Origin: JAFDVL01 sp043736395
Lineage (GTDB): Bacteria; Acidobacteriota; Blastocatellia; RBC074
Assembly: GCA_043736395.1 (NCBI GenBank)
Contig: JAYTCQ010000213.1
Location: forward strand, 1 to 12,404
Length of the DNA: 12,404 nucleotides
Reading direction: 5' to 3'
Shown: positions 1 to 6,434 of the stretch, piece by piece
Position numbering within the stretch: the first letter of the stretch is position 1
How the letters are laid out: each line of letters opens with the position of its first letter
Program-made: the position numbers and the translations under genes
Notes under the pieces: model-generated
Database searches by the model: none
Seen by the model: the letters and a program-made list of their open reading frames with translations, nothing else
What the model was told of the DNA's origin: nothing

Positions 1-49
1 AGAAAAGAATTTTTCATTATTCGGCTGAAGCCTTATGGCATTTATTACC

Positions 50-73
50 TGCCACGAGTTAAAACTCGTGGCA
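50..73. repeat. Perfect 11-bp palindrome upstream of the VOC gene
   Basis: TGCCACGAGTT (50-60) is followed by AA and its exact reverse complement (63-73). A smaller dyad, GGCT-GA-AGCC, lies at 23-32. No T-run follows the stem on the + strand, so it is not a standard terminator for an upstream gene. It ends 18 nt before the chosen VOC start, which lacks a clear Shine-Dalgarno site. Such compact GC-rich stems between genes resemble REP-like elements, but copy number cannot be judged from one window. Confidence 0.6.
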
Positions 74-91
74 ATTTATCTAAAAATACGA

Positions 92-1003
92 ATGAAAATT
101 CTCTGCTCAATCGCTCTCATTACCCTGATTTCATTGACTCTTCTTGCTCAAGAGAAACCTGTCGAATCGCCACAAATTCACTTCCATCACATGCATCTCA
201 ACGTCACCGATCCTGCGGCGGCGGCGGATTTTTACTCCTCAAAATTCGATTGCGAAAAGGCAAAATTCGAAGGCAAACAAGATGCCGTCTGGACACAAAA
301 ATCGTGGCTGCTTTTCAATAAAGTCAAGCAGGCTCCCGCTCTGGATTTCACTTCGACGATCTGGCATATGGGTTGGGGAGCCGAGGACATGAAAGCCACG
401 TACGCAAAACAAGTGGCGAGCGGTACAAAATTTTTCGAACCCATCAACGACATCAGCGACATCAGCGGGAATGTTGGCGCGAAGGATTTATTTTATTACG
501 CCTACGTGCAAAGCCCTGATAATGCGCTGATTGAATTGAATACGGCACGTCATCACAATTTTGGACATCTGCATTTGTTCAGTGCCGATCCCGTTTCGAC
601 GGCGGAATGGTACGGCAAAAATTTCGGCGTCAAACTTTCTGCTGCGCTCAAAAGTCCGAATGCTCGCAAAGCACGTATGTATCGTGACATTCAAATCGGG
701 CCGAGTGCTTCGTTCAATATTGATAACGTGAACGTCATTATTTTTCCGATTGAATACCCGAAAAAAGCATATGCAAATCAGTGGAAAGATCGCGCGACAT
801 TTGCTTCCACGAAAGGCAAAGCCATTGATCACATCGCGCTCAGCGTGGATGATTTAACTGCAAAGCTGAAAGAATTAAAAACTAACGGCGTGAAAATTTT
901 ACAGGAAACTAAAACGATCAAAAGGACAAAAATTCGCTCCGCTTTTATTGAAGGGCCGGACAATATTTTGATTGAATTGGTCGAAGGTCATGCGAAGAAG
1001 TAA
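92..1003 (+). CDS. Exported two-module VOC (glyoxalase/dioxygenase-fold) protein
   Basis: Encodes 303 residues. An in-frame ATG at 35 exists, but the ATG at 92 opens directly into a signal peptide (MKILCSIALITLISLTLLAQ, likely cut near A19), so 92 is preferred. The mature protein has two vicinal-oxygen-chelate modules, about residues 30-150 and 157-298. Each keeps a plausible His-His-Glu metal triad: H35, H92 and E148 (in ALIELN), then H161, H247 and E295 (in ILIELV). In this superfamily such triads bind Fe, Mn, Zn or Ni for glyoxalase, extradiol dioxygenase or epimerase chemistry; the substrate cannot be read from the sequence. Export to the periplasm is unusual for the better-known family members. 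The stop overlaps the ATG of the downstream cytochrome by 14 nt, suggesting one operon with coupled translation. Family assignment is firm; the reaction is unknown. Confidence 0.85.
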   Translation: MKILCSIALITLISLTLLAQEKPVESPQIHFHHMHLNVTDPAAAADFYSSKFDCEKAKFEGKQDAVWTQKSWLLFNKVKQAPALDFTSTIWHMGWGAEDMKATYAKQVASGTKFFEPINDISDISGNVGAKDLFYYAYVQSPDNALIELNTARHHNFGHLHLFSADPVSTAEWYGKNFGVKLSAALKSPNARKARMYRDIQIGPSASFNIDNVNVIIFPIEYPKKAYANQWKDRATFASTKGKAIDHIALSVDDLTAKLKELKTNGVKILQETKTIKRTKIRSAFIEGPDNILIELVEGHAKK

Positions 1004-2021
1004 ATACAATGTGGGCGGTGATCGGGGGTCGGGGGTCAGTTTTTGGTTGCGTGTCGCAATTGTGCTGGGAGCTTTTTCCGGCGCGATTGGCATTGTTCTT
1101 GCGCAACAGGAATCCAAACCACTTGACCCGAAAGCCTGGGGCAGCAACAACGTTGGAAAAGGCATTCCTGAATTCATTCACGGTGATGAATGCCTGTTCT
1201 GTCATCGTACGAATATCGGTCTGAATTGGGTGAAAAATTCTCACGCGAAAGACCTGCGACAAATCGAGGACGCTACTGATTTAGAAAATTTATTGAAGCT
1301 GCCGGAATTGGCGGCGGTGAAAGAAATTACTTATTTTCTCGGCTCACGAAATCACGTACGCTTTTTGAAAAAAGATGGTTACGGAAAATTTGCGATACTC
1401 GAAGCTCAGGCCAACCTTGATCAAGATCACAAAGTTACAATCAATCCCAAAAATCTGAATTGGGACAAAGTAAAATTTGCGAACCAATGCGTCGGTTGTC
1501 ATTCGACAGCCATTGTTGAAAAAACAAAAACATTTTCAGGCTTTGGACTGGATTGCTACACGTGTCACGGTGCGCCTTCGATAGATCATACGAATAATAC
1601 TTTGCTCATGATTCTCTCGAAAAAACGCCGCGATGAAACGCAGATTATTACTTCGCTGTGCGCGCAATGTCATCTGCGCGGAGGCAAATCAAAATCCACG
1701 GGACTTCCCTATCCAAATAATTTTGTAGCGGGAGACAATTTATTTCAGGACTACGAAATTGACTGGAAAAAAGCGGACGATGAAAAACTTGATCCTCTCG
1801 AACGTCACATCTATCGCAACGTCCGCGATGTGGCTATCGACGGAAAAAATGCAACCACCTGCATCAGTTGCCACCAAGTTCATTACGACACGAAAGAAAA
1901 ATCCGTCATGAAACATCAAGGCGTACCGCAAACAAAACTCTGCTCCGATTGTCACACCGGAGAAACTCCTACAAATGCAGTGAAGCCGTTTGTGCGGACG
2001 AGTAAGGTTTGTGAGTACTGA
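990..2021 (+). CDS. Exported hexahaem cytochrome c (c554-like)
   Basis: Encodes 343 residues from ATG 990. A hydrophobic stretch around FWLRVAIVLGAFSGAIGIVL ends at an AQQ cleavage site, giving a signal peptide or N-terminal anchor. Six CXXCH c-type haem sites follow: CLFCH (68-72), CVGCH (167-171), CYTCH (189-193), CAQCH (224-228), CISCH (291-295) and CSDCH (318-322). The first, with W-x3-SHA about 10 residues downstream, resembles the cytochrome c554 / c-prime family. Extra His residues (64, 85, 122, 298) could be distal ligands. The expected role is periplasmic electron transfer; the partner is unknown. The start is uncertain: GAAGG lies only 2 nt before ATG 990, GTG 1011 has a better-spaced AAGAAG, and TTG 1047 would give a compact signal peptide. 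The C-terminal codons run into a palindromic repeat and add the only non-haem cysteine of the mature part (C341). Confidence 0.85.
   Translation: MRRSKYNVGGDRGSGVSFWLRVAIVLGAFSGAIGIVLAQQESKPLDPKAWGSNNVGKGIPEFIHGDECLFCHRTNIGLNWVKNSHAKDLRQIEDATDLENLLKLPELAAVKEITYFLGSRNHVRFLKKDGYGKFAILEAQANLDQDHKVTINPKNLNWDKVKFANQCVGCHSTAIVEKTKTFSGFGLDCYTCHGAPSIDHTNNTLLMILSKKRRDETQIITSLCAQCHLRGGKSKSTGLPYPNNFVAGDNLFQDYEIDWKKADDEKLDPLERHIYRNVRDVAIDGKNATTCISCHQVHYDTKEKSVMKHQGVPQTKLCSDCHTGETPTNAVKPFVRTSKVCEY
1022..1037 (+). repeat. Heptanucleotide tandem repeat in the cytochrome 5' end
   Basis: TCGGGGG occurs twice in tandem (1022-1028 and 1029-1035) followed by TC. It lies inside the N-terminal codons if the cytochrome starts at 990 or 1011, encoding an odd Gly/Asp/Arg/Ser-rich stretch before the signal-peptide core. 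If translation starts at TTG 1047, the repeat is wholly in the leader. Confidence 0.55.
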
Positions 2022-2125
2022 AGAAGTGATGAGTGATGAGTAGAAAGTGATGAGTTAAAAGACACTCGATTCTCACTACTCATCACTTATTCCTCATCAC
2101 TCATCACTTTCTACTCATCACTTCT
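2022..2125. repeat. Long palindromic element, copy 1, at a convergent junction
   Basis: A perfect 24-bp stem is formed by 2032-2055 and 2099-2122, with a 43-nt loop. The outer flanks can alternatively pair (2022-2034 with 2113-2125) if 7 nt of the left arm bulge out. The arms are built from a GATGAGT-type heptad, and the loop carries a further degenerate unit (2077-2089). The element fills the space between the stop of the cytochrome (2019-2021) and the 3' end of the minus-strand gene, whose last codons lie in the right arm. Neither side has a long T-run, so any termination would depend on the stem alone. A related copy lies at 11228-11323. Confidence 0.85.
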
Positions 2126-2403
2126 CCCCTCTTCCTCTTCCTGTATTCCACACACTGCTCCAGCACGCGACGGTATTCGCGGACGTCGACATCGCGTTCA
2201 CAGCAGAACAACATTAGCTCTCCATCATCGCGGAAATTTCCATCCCATTCGATAAGCTGCTCGTCATTCCAGGCTGGAGAATATTGTTGTAGTTTCTCAT
2301 CTTCCATGCGGTCAAAATATGCGCGTAGATTGAAACTGGTTTCGTCCATTGGTTCATCTGTCGGGTCTTGTTCAAAGTTCCAGATTGGTTGTTGAAAATC
2401 CAT
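2104..2403 (-). CDS. Small acidic protein of unknown function
   Basis: Encodes 99 residues from ATG 2403; an in-frame TTG at 2418 would add five. I do not recognise the family. The first half is strongly acidic and aromatic (WNFEQDPTDEPMDETSFNLR), followed by a charged region containing EWDGNFRDDGE, a CC pair and a basic C-terminal stretch (YRKRKRG). There is no signal peptide or membrane segment, so it is probably cytoplasmic. No clear Shine-Dalgarno site precedes either start. The last six codons (EVMSRK) and the TGA are supplied by the palindromic element, meaning the native C-terminus may have been different. Amino-acid composition and a clean frame support a real gene, but with no recognised homologue it stays a hypothetical protein. 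Confidence 0.6.
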   Translation of the reverse strand: MDFQQPIWNFEQDPTDEPMDETSFNLRAYFDRMEDEKLQQYSPAWNDEQLIEWDGNFRDDGELMLFCCERDVDVREYRRVLEQCVEYRKRKRGEVMSRK

Positions 2404-2433
2404 AATAAATTCGACCAATTAATTTGTATGATA

Positions 2434-2463
2434 TTGCTGAATTCTGAATGTTAGGCATATAAT
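2434..2463 (+). promoter_or_regulatory. Candidate promoter for receptor 1
   Basis: A perfect TATAAT (2458-2463) lies 18 nt after a weak -35-like TTGCTG (2434-2439). It sits about 300 nt before the receptor start, in the divergent gap between the small minus-strand gene and receptor 1. The same TATAAT followed by TGCCTTCC appears before receptor 2, which raises confidence in both. Confidence 0.45.
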
Positions 2464-2763
2464 GCGTCTGCCTTCCAAACGGGACAACAATTTCGAATCT
2501 TAATTTGTTCCGTTTGCAATTCAAAAGTAAAAACTAGCTGGGATTTGCAAAACGAAAAACTAAAAGCTGACATTCGATCAGCTTAGAAAAGTCATAGTGA
2601 TTCTCTTCCTATGTCTTATACCAAAACTTCTCTTATCGATAAATGCAGAGACGGTATTTTATGAATCCTCCTCTGCCTGAAAATTGCCGTATGAGGCATT
2701 ATCACAATCACAAAACCAATCCATTTTCCCTTTCATTGGGAACTTAAGGAGTTCAAAAGCTAT
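2464..2763 (+). promoter_or_regulatory. Structured 5' leader of receptor 1 with ribosome binding site
   Basis: This gap holds no gene. TGCCTTCC (2469-2476) is directly followed by an 11-bp hairpin with one G-U pair (2477-2487 with 2505-2515). Two smaller hairpins follow: AAGCTGA/TCAGCTT (2564-2570 with 2578-2584) and GCAGAG/CTCTGC (2645-2650 with 2671-2676). The Shine-Dalgarno AAGGAG is at 2746-2751, 12 nt before the ATG. No known riboswitch core, including the cobalamin type common before TonB-receptor genes, was recognised. Confidence 0.45.
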
Positions 2764-5700
2764 ATGCGAAGTATTTCCCCAACGCACACCAGCATCAATC
2801 TTTTGCGCAAATTTCTTTGCGTTTGTTTATTAGCAATTCTAACGACAGTTGGTTTCGCGCAAGCGCCAGTCGGTACAATCTCCGGATTAGTCACTGACCC
2901 TTCTGGCGCAGTTCTGCCGAACGCGACAGTTACCATCAAAAATAAAGCCACCGGGGCGGAACGCAAAGTCACCGCATCTTCCGAAGGAACGTATTCAGTG
3001 CCAGCGCTACCCGCAGGCCAATATGAAGTATCAACCCAAGCCAAAGGCTTCAGCACCCAGCAACAGGAAGTCACAGTTACGGTTGGTTCGATCATAACAA
3101 TTGATTCAAAAATGCAAATTGGGCAAACAACTGAAATCGTCAACGTCGAAGGTTCAGGCTCGGCACAACTCGCCACTGAGTCACATTCAGTTGATGGCGT
3201 TATCACACGTCAGAAAATTCAGGAACTGCCACTCAATGGGCGAAATTTTTTACAACTCGCTTTCCTTGAACCAGGCGTTTCGACCTCGGCGGGAACCACT
3301 TCACAATACAATTCCTTGTTTTCAGTTTCTATTCTTGGTGGCGACTCAGGAAAAACTGCCATTACTGTTGATGGCGGAAACGTGCGCAATTCCATCGAAG
3401 GTGGAACCGGCATGAACTTCTCGCAGGAAATGGTGCAGGAGTTTCAACTTTCATCTGCCAATTTCGATCTTTCAACTGGTATCACCAGCGTCGGTTCAGT
3501 GAATGTCGTCTCACGCAGCGGCGGCAATAATTTTCATGGTTCAACTTATTACTATTATCGCGATCACAACATGTCCGCTTACCCCGGATTGAAAAGAGTT
3601 TGTCTTGAGAATCCGACAAATCTGGTTTGTACGAATCCCGGTGATCGTAAGCGAGTAGAAGACCCGTTTTTTGCCCGTAGTAACCCCGGCTTTGTATTCA
3701 GCGGTCCAATCAAGAAAGATCGCGCAGCTTTCTTTACCAACTACGAATACACGAAACAAACACAGGCGTTCACAGTGCAACCCAATCTTCCGTCTATCGC
3801 AGGACTCGCGGGTAACTTTAGCAGCCCCTACGCCGGACATTTATTAAGTGTCAAAGTTGATGTCAAACTTACCGACAAGCACAATATTTTTGGACGCTTT
3901 TCCAATGACAAAAATCAAGGCTTTGGTCCCGGTGGAGGATCAACTTTGCCTTCTAACTGGCTTCAAAACACGAACACTTCCAGACAAGCAGTGATTGGCT
4001 TAACTTCCGTTTTTAAGCCAACCTTAGTCAACGATTTCCGTTTCAGCTTTACCTACTGGCGTAATCGCAATCTCTTTGCCGATAACACTGTCTGCGCGGG
4101 TTGTTTAGGATTGGGCTTTGGACAGCTTGCCATCAACGGATCAAATCTAACGTTAGGTAATACTTCGAATGCGACTCAGGGTCGAGATTTGTATCGTTAC
4201 AACTTCACTGACAATTTAACCTGGCAAAAAGGCACTCATCGCTTCCGTGTCGGAACTGAGTTGGAGACTGCTCCGGGAACAGGATTCTGGGGATATTGCG
4301 ATCCCGCCTGTAACACTGCAGCTCCTCCAGAGTTAGTCAGAAGCGTAGTTCCGACAAACCTGATACCGCTCTTATTTCCAACCCTTCCAACCGTAATCCG
4401 AACCAACGCTGATCTGCTTAACTTGCCATTTCTGGGCGGTGTCATCGGTGTAGGCGATCCGGCACAGCCACCGCCTTACAACATTGACAAAGCCAAAGTA
4501 AATAACCGGATGCGTTTTTACGGTCAGGATACCTGGAAAGTAACTCCTAAATTCACTCTCAACTATGGACTGTCCTGGAATTTTGAAAGTACATTAGTCA
4601 ATCGTGATATTGATAAGCCAAAATTCCTGGCTCCGCTGTATGGCAGTGACTTATCTGCAACCAATAATAATTACAAGAACTTCTCGCCGTCACTTGGTCT
4701 TGCCTACGCACCTAATTCCAAAACCGTTTTTCGCGGCGGAGCAGGAATCTATTGGGACACTGAATCACTCTTCAGAAGATTACAGGAACGCGCATTTATT
4801 GGCCCGCTGGGTAATGGACGCATTCAGTTTCCAGCCAGTGGATTCACCAATATCTTCCCGGGCATTGTCAACATTAGCCGAGGTGGAGTTCCCCTTCCAG
4901 TCGGCGCAACTTTACCGCAAGGCGAGTTAACCAACTTGACAGTGGGTATGTATAACCAAATTGTCGCAGCTCAGCTGCCAGCAATTATCAATGCACTGAA
5001 ACCAGCGAGCGCAAACGATTTGACGATCCGGTCAATTGACATCAACAAATCAGCCGCACAACTATATCCAAAGAATTATCCAGTGCAGCGCAGCTATCAG
5101 ATGACTGCCGGAGTACAACGTGATCTTGGACATAACATGGTACTCAACGTTGACTTAGTGAGAAGAGTCTTCACAAACCTTTTACTTGGTGAGATAGACT
5201 ACAATCGTTTCAATCGCCGAATTGCTGGTGTGCAAAGTCCTGTCATTCGGATTTGTGCTCCAGCGGAACGAAGTAATCCTGCCATCCAATGCTCAAATGG
5301 CTCAATTACCTTTTGGACACCCGGTGGACGTAGCACCTATAACGCAATGCTTCTCAAACTTGATAAGCGTTTCTCTGACCATTTCTTGTTCACAGTCTCT
5401 TATGCTCTGACCAATAATAATGGGTATAACGGTGTCAACAACCTCGATAAATATAACAGTACCTGGGGACCGCAAGGCGGACGCCACGGACTGAATGTTT
5501 CAGGAATCGTTGAACTCCCCTGGGGCTTCCAGTTAGGTATAATTTCATCAATGGGATCTAAAGGTCCATTGACGCCAACTGTTTCAGGGGTAGACCTTGA
5601 CGGTGATGGAACAGCCTCTGAGCCGCTGCCTGGATTGTCCTGGAACTGCATCAATCGTGGCTGTGGTAAAACAGAACTGGCTACCGCAGTCGCAGCCTGG

Positions 5701-6018
5701 AACACGAAGTATCCCGTAGGTTCAAAAGATGCTCGTGGACAGGCAATTCCTCAACTGACCTTGCCTGCAAGTTATGAATTAGGAGACGACTTCAAATCAC
5801 AGGATATACGGATCAGCAAAAAATTTACCTTCAAGGAAAATTACAAACTTTCCGTCTTCTCTGAAATGTTTAATGTTTTCAATTTCGCCAATCTAGGCGG
5901 ACATAACTTCACCGTCAACTCCGGTGGGGCCTTTGGGCAGCCAACAACACGTGGCAATCAGGTCTTCGGATCGGGTGGACCTCGCGCTATCCAATTCGGA
6001 GGACGCTTCGAGTTTTAA
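2764..6018 (+). CDS. TonB-dependent receptor, Oar-like, copy 1
   Basis: Encodes 1084 residues. In order: signal peptide (1 to about 32, FLCVCLLAILTTVGFAQ), a carboxypeptidase-regulatory-like beta-sandwich (about 37-120, starting GTISGLVTDPSGAVLPNATV), a plug region (about 135-260, with LPLNGRNFLQL and VNVVSRSGGNNFHG), and a long outer-membrane beta-barrel ending in GGRFEF with the terminal Phe typical of outer-membrane barrels. This architecture is the large receptor type of Acidobacteriota; no SusD-like partner is encoded nearby. All cysteines after the signal peptide occur as close pairs (280/289, 444/447, 512/516, 831/843, 962/967), consistent with disulfide-closed loops. A DLDGDGT segment (944-950) resembles a calcium-binding loop. 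Ligand unknown. It has its own promoter candidate, leader and terminator. Confidence 0.92.
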   Translation: MRSISPTHTSINLLRKFLCVCLLAILTTVGFAQAPVGTISGLVTDPSGAVLPNATVTIKNKATGAERKVTASSEGTYSVPALPAGQYEVSTQAKGFSTQQQEVTVTVGSIITIDSKMQIGQTTEIVNVEGSGSAQLATESHSVDGVITRQKIQELPLNGRNFLQLAFLEPGVSTSAGTTSQYNSLFSVSILGGDSGKTAITVDGGNVRNSIEGGTGMNFSQEMVQEFQLSSANFDLSTGITSVGSVNVVSRSGGNNFHGSTYYYYRDHNMSAYPGLKRVCLENPTNLVCTNPGDRKRVEDPFFARSNPGFVFSGPIKKDRAAFFTNYEYTKQTQAFTVQPNLPSIAGLAGNFSSPYAGHLLSVKVDVKLTDKHNIFGRFSNDKNQGFGPGGGSTLPSNWLQNTNTSRQAVIGLTSVFKPTLVNDFRFSFTYWRNRNLFADNTVCAGCLGLGFGQLAINGSNLTLGNTSNATQGRDLYRYNFTDNLTWQKGTHRFRVGTELETAPGTGFWGYCDPACNTAAPPELVRSVVPTNLIPLLFPTLPTVIRTNADLLNLPFLGGVIGVGDPAQPPPYNIDKAKVNNRMRFYGQDTWKVTPKFTLNYGLSWNFESTLVNRDIDKPKFLAPLYGSDLSATNNNYKNFSPSLGLAYAPNSKTVFRGGAGIYWDTESLFRRLQERAFIGPLGNGRIQFPASGFTNIFPGIVNISRGGVPLPVGATLPQGELTNLTVGMYNQIVAAQLPAIINALKPASANDLTIRSIDINKSAAQLYPKNYPVQRSYQMTAGVQRDLGHNMVLNVDLVRRVFTNLLLGEIDYNRFNRRIAGVQSPVIRICAPAERSNPAIQCSNGSITFWTPGGRSTYNAMLLKLDKRFSDHFLFTVSYALTNNNGYNGVNNLDKYNSTWGPQGGRHGLNVSGIVELPWGFQLGIISSMGSKGPLTPTVSGVDLDGDGTASEPLPGLSWNCINRGCGKTELATAVAAWNTKYPVGSKDARGQAIPQLTLPASYELGDDFKSQDIRISKKFTFKENYKLSVFSEMFNVFNFANLGGHNFTVNSGGAFGQPTTRGNQVFGSGGPRAIQFGGRFEF

Positions 6019-6047
6019 CTGAAGATATAATTGTATCTCGTCAAATG

Positions 6048-6085
6048 AAAAGCCTGCTCTGATTAACATCAGAGCAGGCTTTTTT
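6048..6085 (+). terminator. Intrinsic terminator of receptor 1
   Basis: A 16-bp perfect stem (6048-6063 with 6068-6083), with a GC-rich AGCCTGCTCTGAT core and a TAAC loop, runs into TTTTTT (6080-6085). It lies 30 nt after the receptor 1 stop. Its left arm begins with AAAA, so the structure is also fairly symmetrical. Confidence 0.95.
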
Positions 6086-6134
6086 CATAGATTCGACAAA
6101 CTAACTCTTCAGCTTTTGTTGAAAAATTTACCAG

Positions 6135-6162
6135 TTGAACCAACTTTTTATTCTGATATAAT
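6135..6162 (+). promoter_or_regulatory. Candidate promoter for receptor 2
   Basis: TTGAAC (6135-6140), a 16-nt spacer and a perfect TATAAT (6157-6162) resemble a housekeeping-sigma promoter. It follows the receptor 1 terminator and lies about 270 nt before the receptor 2 start, which supports independent transcription. Confidence 0.55.
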
Positions 6163-6434
6163 TCCTTTTGCCTTCCCTAAATTATTTTAGGCCTGAAAGA
6201 TAAGCCGTATTAAACGGCGCAAATGATTGATCTAGTTTTTGCTGTACTAAAAAACGATAGACTCATTACGGTCTGGTTGAGAATCAAAGCGTTTTGATTC
6301 TCAACCTTCAAACAGGTACTTCCAATTGAGAAATTTCCTTTTAAATTTTCCATTTTAGAATAATTCAATTTTCTATCTGCTACCTGACCGGAAATGAGCT
6401 AAAAAAATGTCCATTAACCTAAGGAGTATTATCT
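6163..6434 (+). promoter_or_regulatory. Structured 5' leader of receptor 2 with ribosome binding site
   Basis: No gene lies here. TGCCTTCC (6169-6176) overlaps the start of a CCTAAA-TTAT-TTTAGG hairpin (6176-6191). GCCGT/ACGGC (6204-6208 with 6214-6218) follows. A strong 14-bp perfect hairpin, GGTTGAGAATCAAA (6275-6288) with 6293-6306 and a GCGT loop, is stacked directly on an AGAC/GTCT stem (6259-6262 with 6271-6274). No T-run follows, so it is not an intrinsic terminator. AAGGAG (6421-6426) lies 8 nt before the ATG. I recognise no known riboswitch class. Confidence 0.45.

Noticed and set aside
35..91. Upstream ATG at 35 extending the VOC protein by 19 residues
   Set aside because: The extension is encoded by the palindromic repeat and would bury the signal peptide that starts at ATG 92.
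2022..2125. CRISPR array suggested by repeated GATGAGT units
   Set aside because: Units are 7 nt and arranged as a palindrome, with no spacers of regular length and no cas genes.
2464..2763. Possible cobalamin or other known riboswitch ahead of receptor 1
   Set aside because: No cobalamin-box or other familiar riboswitch core could be found; only ordinary hairpins are visible.
6204..6218. GCCGT-ATTAA-ACGGC hairpin as a c-di-GMP riboswitch piece
   Set aside because: The diagnostic GEMM core sequences are not present around it.
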